From Algoriphagus sp. (GTDB lineage Bacteria > Bacteroidota > Bacteroidia > Cytophagales > Cyclobacteriaceae), in the NCBI RefSeq assembly GCF_030694375.1, contig NZ_JAUXYL010000038.1, positions 496,001 to 560,000 of the forward strand: a stretch of DNA of 64,000 bases, written 5' to 3'. Every line of letters starts with the position of its first letter. Positions within the stretch are counted from its first letter, which is position 1. The notes beneath the pieces were generated by a model that saw only the letters and a program-made list of their open reading frames with translations, was not told the DNA's origin and did not search any database. Positions 7,753-15,442 of the stretch are shown here, in pieces. A program made the translations under genes and the position numbers.

Positions 7753-9048
7753 ATGAATCTTTCCATCCTCTACGAGCTATATCTCAAAAGTACCGGAGTC
7801 AGTACTGACACCCGAAGAATCGGTCCGGGCAATCTTTTTTTTGCACTGAAAGGGCCAAACTTCAATGCGAACGAGTTTGCGCCGAAAGCACTGGAAATGG
7901 GTGCCTCGGTCGTAGTGATCGATGATCCCAAGTACTGGGTGGAGGATGATGAGCGGTATTTTATCTGCGAAGATGTGCTGACTACTTTGCAAAATTTGGC
8001 AACCTTTCATCGAAGGAAGTTCAATATTCCAGTCATTGGATTGACCGGCTCCAATGGTAAGACTACATCCAAAGAACTTTTGAATGCTGTTTTGAACCAG
8101 AAATTCAATACGCTCGCTACAATTGGAAACTTGAACAACCACATCGGAGTACCACTGACTTTGCTTCGTCTCAAACCCGAACACGAGATTGCCATCATTG
8201 AAATGGGGGCCAACAAGCAGGGCGATATTAAAGAACTCTGTGATATTGCTGAGCCTACTCATGGCTTCATTACCAATATTGGCAAAGCCCACCTCGAAGG
8301 AATGGGTGGTCCCGAAGGCGTGCTTAAAACCAAAACCGAACTTTTTCAGCATTTGAGAGAGACCAAGGGCACGGTTTTCATCAATTCTCAGGATCCGATT
8401 TTGTCTAACATGGCCAAGCGTTTTGAAAATCCGGTTCTTTATCCGGCTAAAGGTGACTTCTGCGAAGTGAATTTTCTTGGTGCGGATCCATTTGTGAAGT
8501 TTTCGGTAGAGGGAGTAGAAGGCGAGTATCTTACTTCCATGATTGGCGCGTATAACTTTGGAAATATTGCCAATGCGCTAACTATTGGAAAGTTTTTTGG
8601 AGTGGAGATGGAAAAAGCGGTTGCAGGAATTGTCAACTACAAACCCGAAAACATGCGCTCGCAGCTCATCGAAAAGCGGACCAATACCATCATTTTGGAT
8701 GCCTACAATGCGAATCCATCGAGTATGGAAGTGGCCATCCGAACTTTTGGGCAGATGACCGGGAAAAAACATAAAATGATCATCCTGGGAGACATGTTTG
8801 AATTGGGGGATCATGCCGTGGAGGAGCATCGTAAGCTGGGAGAGATTGTGAGTGAATACCCGATTGACAAGGTTTGCTTTACTGGTAAGCTGATCGTGTC
8901 AGCATTGGAAAAAGCACCTAAAGCCTTGTATTTTCCTGATCCTTTTTCTCTCCGAAACTGGCTTGAAGACAGTAAGCTGGAGGATTATTTGATTTTGATC
9001 AAAGGAAGCCGTGGGATGAAATTGGAGGGGCTGGTGGATTTTATTTGA
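7753..9048 (+). CDS. murF: UDP-N-acetylmuramoyl-tripeptide--D-alanyl-D-alanine ligase
   Basis: A cytoplasmic Mur ligase that adds D-Ala-D-Ala to UDP-MurNAc-tripeptide. The 431-residue length is normal. The ATP-binding loop GLTGSNGKTT is at residues 97-106, followed by the Mur central-domain motifs EMGANKQGDI and NIGKAHLEG, and the C-terminal domain with LDAYNANPSSM. It is not inside a dcw cluster here, as is common for murF in Bacteroidetes. The 3' end overlaps the convergent PIN gene by 8 bases. The ATG at 7753 gives the expected N-terminus with the DTRRIGPGNLFFAL segment. Confidence 0.95.
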   Translation: MNLSILYELYLKSTGVSTDTRRIGPGNLFFALKGPNFNANEFAPKALEMGASVVVIDDPKYWVEDDERYFICEDVLTTLQNLATFHRRKFNIPVIGLTGSNGKTTSKELLNAVLNQKFNTLATIGNLNNHIGVPLTLLRLKPEHEIAIIEMGANKQGDIKELCDIAEPTHGFITNIGKAHLEGMGGPEGVLKTKTELFQHLRETKGTVFINSQDPILSNMAKRFENPVLYPAKGDFCEVNFLGADPFVKFSVEGVEGEYLTSMIGAYNFGNIANALTIGKFFGVEMEKAVAGIVNYKPENMRSQLIEKRTNTIILDAYNANPSSMEVAIRTFGQMTGKKHKMIILGDMFELGDHAVEEHRKLGEIVSEYPIDKVCFTGKLIVSALEKAPKALYFPDPFSLRNWLEDSKLEDYLILIKGSRGMKLEGLVDFI

Positions 9049-9460
9049 AAGTAGAAAGGAAGCTTTCAGGTGAAAAAACAGGGATTTTGGACTTCTTATA
9101 ATCTGATAGATTTCGGGTTATGATGCCTTTTATATCCGAATTTTGAATCGCTGTAAAATATTGTATTGCGTCTTCAAAATCAGAAAATCCGCTTTTTATT
9201 GCGTCGAAGATTTCCTTTTCCGTTACCGGGAGGATTTGACAGAAACTTAATAATTCTGCGATTTTATTTAGAGCACCATCATTTCCATATTGTTTCCGAA
9301 GGAGATAATGGATGTTGGCAACAGTCAGGGAAGAAAAGAAAATCTGAATGTTCCTATTATAACCTTCTTCAAAAATCTCATCCGCAGAGAAATTAAATGG
9401 ATTCCTATCTAGTAGAAAATCAAGAATCACATCTGAATCTAGAAAGAAACTAGAGACCAT
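9041..9460 (-). CDS. PIN-domain ribonuclease toxin (VapC-like)
   Basis: A 139-residue PIN-fold protein. Acidic residues expected in the active site are visible: Asp 8 and Asp 10 in FFLDSDVILD, Glu/Asp 96-97 in DFEDAIQ, and Asp 120 near TRNLSDY. It is the second gene of a two-gene toxin-antitoxin unit. Its start overlaps the upstream antitoxin by 11 bases, which suggests translational coupling. Its last 8 bases lie inside the 3' end of convergent murF. VapC-type PIN proteins usually cut tRNA or rRNA, but the target here is unknown. Confidence 0.82.
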   Translation of the reverse strand: MVSSFFLDSDVILDFLLDRNPFNFSADEIFEEGYNRNIQIFFSSLTVANIHYLLRKQYGNDGALNKIAELLSFCQILPVTEKEIFDAIKSGFSDFEDAIQYFTAIQNSDIKGIITRNLSDYKKSKIPVFSPESFLSTFK

Positions 9461-9716
9461 ATTTTTCTTCCAAAGCCTTGGTCAGTTCTTCCTTATAATC
9501 AAACTCTCCTTCATGCTTAAGGCATCCTTTCAATTTTAAGAAGCTTTCTGGAAGCGGCTTTCTGTTTTTTTTCTTGGGGTCTTCTTTTTTCTCAAAAGTC
9601 AGTAGCTTGAAGTAATTTTCCACCAATGAAGAAAGACTCTGTCCCTGACGGGCTGCAAATTCTTTAGCTTTTTCAATTACCTCTTTTTCGAGTGTCAAGG
9701 TTAATTTCGTATTCAT
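9450..9716 (-). CDS. Antitoxin of the PIN pair (DUF6364-like)
   Basis: An 88-residue, Lys/Glu-rich protein. The N-terminal stretch TKLTLTLEKEVIEKAKEFA and the SLSSLVENYFKLL helix match the ribbon-helix-helix DNA-binding pattern seen in DUF6364 antitoxins. The C-terminal half would embrace the PIN toxin. It lies first in the operon and overlaps the toxin start by 11 bases, the usual order that allows autoregulation. A repeated ACGTGT word just upstream is a candidate operator. The family name is from memory, but the pairing is strongly supported by layout. Confidence 0.78.
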   Translation of the reverse strand: MNTKLTLTLEKEVIEKAKEFAARQGQSLSSLVENYFKLLTFEKKEDPKKKNRKPLPESFLKLKGCLKHEGEFDYKEELTKALEEKYGL

Positions 9717-9719
9717 GAT

Positions 9720-9749
9720 ACGTGTGTCTTTTTGAAATTTAACACGTGT
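9720..9749. promoter_or_regulatory. Candidate operator of the toxin-antitoxin pair
   Basis: The word ACGTGT occurs at 9720-9725 and again at 9744-9749, where it is part of the palindrome ACACGTGT (9742-9749 region). The two copies start 24 bases apart, just upstream of the antitoxin ATG (9716 on the minus strand). Paired short palindromes near the start are typical for ribbon-helix-helix autoregulation. Binding is an inference. Confidence 0.35.
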
Positions 9750-9884
9750 AAGTTAGACAAAAGTTCTAAACTGTTGAAATACTGAGAAGTAATTTCTTAA
9801 GTTCTAAACCCCCAGGAGGTTCCATTGGTTAATCCTCAAGATTTTTGCTTTTAGATTTCTAACTTTAGCTTTAAACCTTTCTTC

Positions 9885-10562
9885 ATGCGCCCTTACCTCG
9901 ATTTCCTTACAGCCTTAGCTCAAAACAACCATAAAGAATGGATGGATTCCAATAAAAAATGGTATCTGGAGACCAAAGAGCGATTTCTGGAAGATGTGGC
10001 AGTTTTGCTGAAGGAAATGACTGAATTGGAGCCGGAGCTTTCTGCTTTCAAGCCAAAAGATTGTGTCTTTCGCCAAAACAGAGATGTTCGCTTTTCGGCA
10101 AATAAGGCCCCCTACAAGACCAACTTCGGAGCCTATTTTTCTCCCGGTGGGAAAAAATCTCCGGGTCCGGGATATTACCTGCAGATCCAACCCGGAAATT
10201 CATTTCTTGCCGGAGGCATCTGGATGCCTGAAGCAGATACTTTGAAGAAAATTAGAAAAGAAATTGACTACAGTGGAGCAGAACTTCAGCGGATTGAAAA
10301 TGATCCTGACTTCAAAAAATTGTTCAGCCAGATTGAGGGTGAAAAGCTAAAAACAAGCCCGAGAGATTACGATGCAGATCATCAATTTATCGAATATCTC
10401 AAATTAAAAAGCTTTACAGTATCTCATCAGATTTCGGACAAAGCCGTGGAATCCGGGGCCTTTATCACCTTTGCCTTGGATGGATTTCAGCGAATGAAGC
10501 CCTTTAATGATTTTTTAAGACAAGCAATCGAAGAGGTTGAGGACGGATCGGGGATTTTGTGA
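9885..10562 (+). CDS. DUF2461 (TIGR02453) family protein
   Basis: A 225-residue cytoplasmic protein of the widespread DUF2461/TIGR02453 family, whose function is unknown. Family-typical segments are visible: FLTALAQNNHKEWMDSNKK at the start, the RQNRDVRFSANKAPYKTNF segment around residues 64-82, and GPGYYLQI with the later GGIWMP motif. No signal peptide or membrane segment is present. It stands alone between the toxin-antitoxin unit and the convergent HAD gene. The short A/T-rich repeat after its stop is non-coding. Confidence 0.88.
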   Translation: MRPYLDFLTALAQNNHKEWMDSNKKWYLETKERFLEDVAVLLKEMTELEPELSAFKPKDCVFRQNRDVRFSANKAPYKTNFGAYFSPGGKKSPGPGYYLQIQPGNSFLAGGIWMPEADTLKKIRKEIDYSGAELQRIENDPDFKKLFSQIEGEKLKTSPRDYDADHQFIEYLKLKSFTVSHQISDKAVESGAFITFALDGFQRMKPFNDFLRQAIEEVEDGSGIL

Positions 10563-10578
10563 TTTCGGGTTTTTGATT

Positions 10579-11403
10579 TCAAATCTCAAATCTCAATCCT
10601 CTAATTCGCTCCAGTGTGGCAGCTACCCCGTCTTCCTTGTGGTGGAGGGTGACTTCTTTTGCAACTGCCTTGACTTCTGGTCTTGCATTTTGGACAGCAA
10701 CTCCCCAGCCTACGCTCTGAATTAGGTCGATGTCGTTGTAATTGTCCCCAAAGGCGATCACCTCATCCATACTGAAATCATAGCGGTTTTCCAGAACCAA
10801 CTTTAATGCAGTTGCTTTGGAAATTTTTCGCGGCGCGATCTCGATGTAAGTGTCTTTGGATCGGTACAAATGCAAATCTGAAGAATGTGCAAGATGTAAT
10901 TCTCCGAAAAGCCAGCTGATTTCATTGGAATCCCCCATGACCATGACTTTGTGTGCGCCTTTGTTGCCCTTGGCCCATAAATCCAAAACGGCTTCAGATG
11001 CCATCCAAGTTGGGTTTACTTTGGTGTTTTGTGCCTCACGCTTTGCCCAGTAATCTTCTTTTGACTCGTACCAGTTTTCGCCATGGTAGAGGCTGATGTG
11101 GATTTCAGTTTTCCGGGTCATTTCCAAAATCTTGGCGACAAGATTTATCGGAATTTCGACTGAATCCATTACGTTTCCTGCTTTGTCCAAGACAAATCCG
11201 CCATTGTAGGCAATGAGCGGCTCAGTAGGTCTGCCCAAATCCCTAAGCAAATGACGCATCGCATCCGGCATTCGGGAACTTGCCAAAATCAGCGGAAATT
11301 CCTTTGGAAATTGGCTGATTACCGATTTCAGCCTTGGAGAAAGGTCCCGTTCGGAATTAAGAAGTGTTCCATCGATATCGGAACAAATGGCCTTGAATTG
11401 CAT
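10579..11403 (-). CDS. HAD-superfamily Cof-type phosphatase
   Basis: A 274-residue hydrolase of the Cof/YidA subfamily (HAD IIB), which dephosphorylates small phosphorylated metabolites in the cytoplasm. Motif I is CSDIDGTLL near the start (nucleophile Asp in DIDGT). The C2-type cap follows in the middle. Motif IV reads FGDNYNDIDLI near residue 230, which supplies the Mg2+ ligands. The start codon overlaps the stop of the upstream 90-aa gene in the ATGA arrangement, so the two are translationally coupled. The natural substrate cannot be predicted. Confidence 0.9.
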   Translation of the reverse strand: MQFKAICSDIDGTLLNSERDLSPRLKSVISQFPKEFPLILASSRMPDAMRHLLRDLGRPTEPLIAYNGGFVLDKAGNVMDSVEIPINLVAKILEMTRKTEIHISLYHGENWYESKEDYWAKREAQNTKVNPTWMASEAVLDLWAKGNKGAHKVMVMGDSNEISWLFGELHLAHSSDLHLYRSKDTYIEIAPRKISKATALKLVLENRYDFSMDEVIAFGDNYNDIDLIQSVGWGVAVQNARPEVKAVAKEVTLHHKEDGVAATLERIRGLRFEI

Positions 11404-11675
11404 CAGTCTAAGGAATTCCAGTCGATTTTGTCTGCGAAATTCATGAAAAATCCGAATCCTACCATAGCAATGATCAAAATACCAATTAGAAATCCGATCA
11501 AAGTCACGATTAATTCTGCTTTGGCCCAGTTTGCTTTGTTTAATTCAGTGTTTTTATCCACCGCCCACACGATCAGCATGATAAATCCGATTAAGGGGAT
11601 TTTTGTAATCAGAACATTGATAATCCAGTCCCCAAGTGATTGAGGAGGTTTTTGGTATTCAGGAGGGAAATTCAT
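11403..11675 (-). CDS. Small two-helix membrane protein
   Basis: A 90-residue protein with two clear hydrophobic helices (about residues 24-42 and 53-78) joined by a polar loop with NTELNKANWAKAE. I do not recognise a named family, although similar small proteins in Bacteroidetes are annotated as hypothetical. Its stop overlaps the HAD start by one base (ATGA), and a lipoprotein gene ends 18 bases upstream, so the three may be one transcript. The coding status is well supported by the overlap and the protein-like composition. Confidence 0.7.
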   Translation of the reverse strand: MNFPPEYQKPPQSLGDWIINVLITKIPLIGFIMLIVWAVDKNTELNKANWAKAELIVTLIGFLIGILIIAMVGFGFFMNFADKIDWNSLD

Positions 11676-11693
11676 GGCGGGAAGGGTTTAAAG

Positions 11694-12122
11694 TCAGAAA
11701 TCTTTCACTTCAAATGTATATTCCTGCATAGCAATATTTGCAGGATTTGAGGGGTCAGTTTGTATAAATTGCACTGTAATGATTTGATAATCTTTCGATT
11801 TTTTAAAACCCTGAAGATAAATCTCCGCACATCTTCGTGCTAAAATCTCAGGTTGATTTCCCAAAATCACCGGATCTCCGTTTTCCAGTTTTAGAAAAAT
11901 AGTAGATTCAGTTGAATCTTCTACAGTTGATTGACTGAGATTGACGCTAGTGCTCTGAAATCTTCCCAAAGATCGAATTCCCTCAGAAGGCATAAATCCC
12001 TCGCCAAGAACACTTTCCATTCCGCTAAAAGCCAGTCTTGCGAGGTCTTCAGGATTACAAGCGCATGCAGAAAGAAAAAAAACTAACAGGACGCCGATCA
12101 ATATTTTTTGCGAAAACATCAT
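11694..12122 (-). CDS. Small lipoprotein of unknown function
   Basis: A 142-residue predicted lipoprotein. The signal FFLSAC gives a lipidated Cys at about residue 20, followed by a second Cys (CACNPED). The mature part is rich in Ser and Thr and predicted to be beta-rich. It has no family that I recognise. Two adjacent Met codons (12122 and 12119) are equally possible starts. It is the first gene of a probable minus-strand run with the 90-aa membrane protein and the HAD phosphatase. Confidence 0.72.
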   Translation of the reverse strand: MMFSQKILIGVLLVFFLSACACNPEDLARLAFSGMESVLGEGFMPSEGIRSLGRFQSTSVNLSQSTVEDSTESTIFLKLENGDPVILGNQPEILARRCAEIYLQGFKKSKDYQIITVQFIQTDPSNPANIAMQEYTFEVKDF

Positions 12123-12214
12123 TAAATAGCGTTAAAGAATGACTTAAGGATAGAAAAATAACTCTTTTTTATGAGTTTGGCCTAGAATCCGGAATAGTTG
12201 GATTTGGATCAAGC

Positions 12215-13768
12215 TTAATTCATAAGCTTGATCATTTTTACCTGATCCGCATTTTGGATCCGCAAAAACAATATTCCTTTGGGGAGGGTGCCGAATATTT
12301 CGTTCAATTTAAGCGTTTGTCCGGATCTAATCGGCAAAGATGCTTTTCTGAAAAAATTGCCTGCATCAAAAAGATCCAGGGTTACCTCTACTTCCAGTGA
12401 CGCATTGGAATCAATGTAATTGAGATTGAAATATTCTCCCGAGGAGGGGTTGGGATAGACTAGCCAAGTTTCGCGGGGTGTTAAGTTTTCCAGTTTGATC
12501 ATTTTTACTGGACTGAATTGGGAATTTCCCCCTTGCTTTTTTTCAATTCGATAATAAATATGTTTTTCGAATCGGGAGAATTTTTTGTCCGTGAATTCAT
12601 ATTTAATTCTGCTTTGACTTTGATTTTGACTTACTATAGTTTTAATGATTTCAAAATTTGAAGTACCGCCGAAGCTACGGTGTATGTAGTACTCAGTTCC
12701 CAAAGTCTCTGAATTCATTTCCCAGCTTAGGTTTATTACTTCTCCTTCGAATTCGACTTCAAAGTATTTCCACTCCAGATTCAATACTGAAGCAATATCC
12801 ATTAAGTACTGTTCGGTTTGTTGGCAGCCGTTTGCATCCGTGACGACGAGCTGATATAATCCGTCTTTTAGATTGAAGATGTCCTTATCCGTGCTGGTAA
12901 ATCCATCCGGGCCTGTCCAATAATAAGTATAGGGGGGAGTGCCTCCTGTGACACTTTCTACATATATTTCACCGGATTCTTCGCTTTTTTTAGTAGGGAA
13001 AATGGTGACTTGAATTCCGAAGTTGGGGTCTATAAATATTTCTTTTATTATAGTTGTAGTAGTAGTTCCATCATTTACTCTTAAAGTAATGGGATAGGTA
13101 CCGGAAGAAGGGAAATTGTAAACCGGATTTGCCGAGTTAGAATCAAAAACCCCATCATTGTTAAAATCCCAGCTGAAAGCATAATTGAATGGAGGCGTAC
13201 CGCCGATGGTTTGGCTCGTGAACTGAATCGTTGTATTGCAAATCCCGTTGCTGGCAAAATCAAATTTTGGAAATAAGGGAACTGCGGCGGTAAATCCTTC
13301 CGGGTTACTATAGCACTGTGAATTGATGTTGCTTTTAGTGCTGACAATACAAGTGGTTTCAGGTTTTACGGTGCCTGTCTCCCAATACATGAATATATCT
13401 TTGATTTGGATAATGTCACCCCAATTCCATGTGAAATTTCTAACCTTCACCCAGACATTCAGTATTACTTGTTTTCCTGAATAAATACAATCGTACTGGT
13501 CATTTGCTATTAGTGCACCATTGACCACCACGTCATAAAACATCAGCAGATTATAGCCATTGGTTGTAGATCCTCCAAAATTGACCCATAACTCACCTGT
13601 CACAGACTCTCCCAATTCATATTCGTCTGTGACGCTAAATAAATCCCCGTTTTGATTCCTTAGTTGGAAGCCAGTGACTGTGATGTTGTTTTGTGGGCAT
13701 TGTGCAAAAAGCTCAGCAGTGTCAATCATTGCTAGCAGAAAGAAAGCAATGCCAAGGATGATCTTCAT
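12215..13768 (-). CDS. T9SS-secreted protein with PKD and SprB-like repeats
   Basis: A surface or secreted protein of about 517 residues. The signal peptide is at the start (MKIILGIAFFLLAMID...LFAQ). A PKD domain follows (YAFSWDFNNDGVFDS...GTYPITLRVND), then a SprB-type repeat (GGTPPYTYYWTGPDGF...DGLYQLVVTDANGC), and a T9SS sorting domain beginning WLVYPNPSSGEY. I start it at 13768 rather than 13786, because that Met begins the signal peptide and overlaps the stop of an upstream 78-codon frame in the ATGA arrangement. SprB-type repeats occur in gliding adhesins, so adhesion is possible. Confidence 0.85.
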   Translation of the reverse strand: MKIILGIAFFLLAMIDTAELFAQCPQNNITVTGFQLRNQNGDLFSVTDEYELGESVTGELWVNFGGSTTNGYNLLMFYDVVVNGALIANDQYDCIYSGKQVILNVWVKVRNFTWNWGDIIQIKDIFMYWETGTVKPETTCIVSTKSNINSQCYSNPEGFTAAVPLFPKFDFASNGICNTTIQFTSQTIGGTPPFNYAFSWDFNNDGVFDSNSANPVYNFPSSGTYPITLRVNDGTTTTTIIKEIFIDPNFGIQVTIFPTKKSEESGEIYVESVTGGTPPYTYYWTGPDGFTSTDKDIFNLKDGLYQLVVTDANGCQQTEQYLMDIASVLNLEWKYFEVEFEGEVINLSWEMNSETLGTEYYIHRSFGGTSNFEIIKTIVSQNQSQSRIKYEFTDKKFSRFEKHIYYRIEKKQGGNSQFSPVKMIKLENLTPRETWLVYPNPSSGEYFNLNYIDSNASLEVEVTLDLFDAGNFFRKASLPIRSGQTLKLNEIFGTLPKGILFLRIQNADQVKMIKLMN

Positions 13769-14001
13769 TTTTGGCCGTAAGTCCATTTGATTTCACGTGT
13801 GCCCAAAGGTGTTTTTAAAGGAACAGAATCAAATATAAGTAAAGGAACTCCTTGTTTGATTGAAATGTAATTAACTGTAAACCAATGGTTTTTGAAATTA
13901 GTAACAAAAGTTAAAATTAAACTACAAAAAAGTAATGTGTAAATCCAGTTTCCGTATTTTTTATCAATAATTTGATTTTGCAACTGAAATAAATCGTACA
14001 A
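13765..14001 (-). CDS. Possible small single-pass membrane protein (TTG start)
   Basis: A 78-codon frame with one hydrophobic helix at about residues 20-36 (IYTLLFCSLILTFV) and a short polar tail. The main support is position: its TGA overlaps the ATG of the T9SS protein in the ATGA form seen in coupled genes. Against it, the only start is TTG, the frame continues upstream without an ATG to a stop at 14089, and I recognise no family. It may be a genuine small partner of the secreted protein or a chance frame. Confidence 0.35.
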   Translation of the reverse strand: MYDLFQLQNQIIDKKYGNWIYTLLFCSLILTFVTNFKNHWFTVNYISIKQGVPLLIFDSVPLKTPLGTREIKWTYGQK

Positions 14002-14098
14002 TTTTATATATGAAGTGTTCCTGTTAGTTCGAAAAAATAAAAACAGATTCCTTGTGAGGGTGTGGATAAAATATTTGGTAAAAGCGGTTTAAATTGAA

Positions 14099-14220
14099 AA
14101 GAGGTTGTCTCAAAAGGCACTCCGGTGTCAGCCTGAGCGGAATTGAATGCCATTTCCATGGAATATGGCAACATTTCGGCTACGCTCAATTTTAAATTGG
14201 TATTTATGAGACAGCCTCTT
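14099..14220. mobile_element. MITE-like element with 14-bp terminal inverted repeats
   Basis: A 122-bp unit whose ends, 14099-14112 and 14207-14220, are inverted repeats matching at 13 of 14 bases (right end TGAGACAGCCTCTT). The interior is also palindromic: GCCATTTCCATGG around 14149-14161 forms the centre, flanked by CTGAGCGGAATT and a partial complement near 14179-14188. There is no transposase and no clear target duplication. The size and terminal repeats fit a miniature inverted-repeat element mobilised in trans. It abuts a tRNA-like remnant. Confidence 0.55.
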
Positions 14221-14221
14221 G

Positions 14222-14316
14222 TGGAGGAAAACGGATTCGAGCCGATAGCCAGTCCCGATGAATATCGGGAACCTCTCCGAAGGCATTCAGGGACGATCTA
14301 GCCAGCGCAGAGCTAA
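14222..14316 (-). pseudogene. tRNA-like remnant beside tRNA-Ala
   Basis: Read on the minus strand, this segment starts with TTAGCTC and TGGCTAGA, as in the D arm of the neighbouring tRNA-Ala, and ends with a T-arm-like ATCGGCTCGAATCCG and TCCTCCA. The middle is replaced by unrelated sequence that includes a TCCCGAT/ATCGGGA hairpin (14253-14270). There is no 5' acceptor strand matching the 3' end, and the T loop has lost its first conserved T. It is best read as a decayed tRNA copy, possibly altered by insertion of the hairpin element. Confidence 0.45.
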
Positions 14317-14318
14317 AA

Positions 14319-14351
14319 TAAAAAAAAGCTTCAAATTTCTTTGAAGCTTTT
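14319..14351 (-). terminator. Terminator downstream of tRNA-Ala
   Basis: A perfect 12-bp stem (14324-14335 with 14340-14351) and a 4-base loop, followed on the minus strand by a T run (the A tract at 14319-14327 on the plus strand). It lies 4 bases beyond the tRNA 3' end. Confidence 0.85.
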
Positions 14352-14355
14352 AAAG

Positions 14356-14429
14356 TGGAGAATATCGGATTCGAACCGATGACCCCTACACTGCCAGCGT
14401 AGTGCTCTAGCCAACTGAGCTAATCCCCC
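14356..14429 (-). tRNA. tRNA-Ala (anticodon GGC)
   Basis: A 74-nt cloverleaf on the minus strand. The acceptor is GGGGGAT pairing with ATTCTCC, with two G-U pairs. The D arm is GCTC...GAGC. The anticodon stem is CTACG/TGTAG with the loop CTGGCAG, which gives anticodon GGC. The T arm is ATCGG TTCGAAT CCGAT. CCA is not encoded. A hairpin terminator follows directly, and recR-clpS lie upstream on the same strand. Confidence 0.93.
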
Positions 14430-14477
14430 TAACGGAGTGCAAATATAGAACGGTAATCCTTCCTCGCAAATAAATCT

Positions 14478-15086
14478 TTACTCGTTTCCGTAATTTATCC
14501 GGGTCAGGATGCTTCTTCCTAGCGTAACTTCATCGGTAAACTCCAATTCCCCGCCAACAGGTATTCCTCTTGCGATGGTACTGACTTTCACACCGGTTTC
14601 TTTTAGCCGCTTACCTAAGTAAAATGAGGTGGTATCTCCCTCCATCGTGGCCGAAAGTGCCAAAATAATTTCTGAAACATCTCCAAGCGTGACTCGCTTG
14701 ATGAGGGTTTCAATTTTAAGTTCTTCCGGACCGATTCCTTGAATTGGGGAGATCACTCCTCCCAATACATGATAAAGTCCCTGATATTGGTTGGTATTTT
14801 CGATGGCTAACACGTCTCGGATATCTTCCACAACGCAGATGATGGCCCGGTCTCTTCGATGGCTTTTGCATAAGCTGCATTCTACATCATCCGAGATGTT
14901 ATGGCAGGTTTTGCAATATTGGATTTCCGACCTCATTTTGGTGATGGAGAGTGCCAAAGCTTCTGTCACCACTTCGTTTTGCTTGAGAAGATGTAAGGCA
15001 AGCCGAAGCGCTGTTTTTTTGCCAATACCGGGCAAGCGAGAGATCTCTGTTACCGCGTCTTCAATTAATTTGGAGGGGAAGTTCAA
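14478..15086 (-). CDS. recR: Recombination mediator RecR
   Basis: A 202-residue RecF-pathway protein that, with RecO, helps load RecA on gapped DNA. The helix-hairpin-helix segment ISRLPGIGKKTALRLALHLL is near residue 13. A four-cysteine zinc finger follows (YCKTCHNISDDVECSLC, about residues 57-72), and a Toprim domain with CVVEDIRD and GDVSEIILALSATMEGD comes after it. Length and order are standard. It lies 11 bases after clpS on the same strand and upstream of tRNA-Ala. Confidence 0.95.
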   Translation of the reverse strand: MNFPSKLIEDAVTEISRLPGIGKKTALRLALHLLKQNEVVTEALALSITKMRSEIQYCKTCHNISDDVECSLCKSHRRDRAIICVVEDIRDVLAIENTNQYQGLYHVLGGVISPIQGIGPEELKIETLIKRVTLGDVSEIILALSATMEGDTTSFYLGKRLKETGVKVSTIARGIPVGGELEFTDEVTLGRSILTRINYGNE

Positions 15087-15097
15087 GGAATTTCAGT

Positions 15098-15391
15098 TTA
15101 TAAGATAGCTGCTTGAATCCCTGCATCAAGAATAGCCTCACACATGGGCTTCAATTCTTCTTTCGACCCTTTTTTGACAGCGCACTTTCCTTTATAATGG
15201 ATCACAAGGGTACATTGCTCAGCTTGCTCATGAGAATGTTTACATACTTTCATCAGAATATTGATGACATGCTCAAATGTATTGACATCATCATTGAAAA
15301 CTACCAGATCCAATTCCTCCTGATCCAGCAATTCCTCCAATAGAATTTCCGACTCTTGGATGTAGGGAAGGGTGCTGCTTAAATGATTCAT
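15098..15391 (-). CDS. clpS: ATP-dependent Clp protease adaptor ClpS
   Basis: A 97-residue adaptor that delivers N-degron substrates to ClpAP-type proteases. The family core is clear: VVFNDDVNTFEHVINILMKV (residues about 29-48), which contains the conserved NDD-x-x-T and the N-end-binding pocket residues, then the HSHEQAEQCTLVIHYKGKC region. The N-terminal extension is short and acidic, as usual. It is the first gene of a probable clpS-recR operon and diverges from the symporter gene. Confidence 0.93.
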   Translation of the reverse strand: MNHLSSTLPYIQESEILLEELLDQEELDLVVFNDDVNTFEHVINILMKVCKHSHEQAEQCTLVIHYKGKCAVKKGSKEELKPMCEAILDAGIQAAIL

Positions 15392-15442
15392 TTTGCAAAA
15401 TTAAGAATAATAGACAACTTAGCGCGATACCTGAATTCCTTT

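Noticed and set aside
10563..10605. CAAATCT repeats after the DUF2461 gene
   Set aside because: Only two or three short imperfect copies, too few to call an array.
14004..14189. 61-codon minus frame across the MITE-like element
   Set aside because: Its sequence comes from the element terminal repeat and palindrome and has no protein-like features.
15383..15442. Upstream extension of the symporter
   Set aside because: It overlaps the divergent clpS start and adds residues not seen in symporters.
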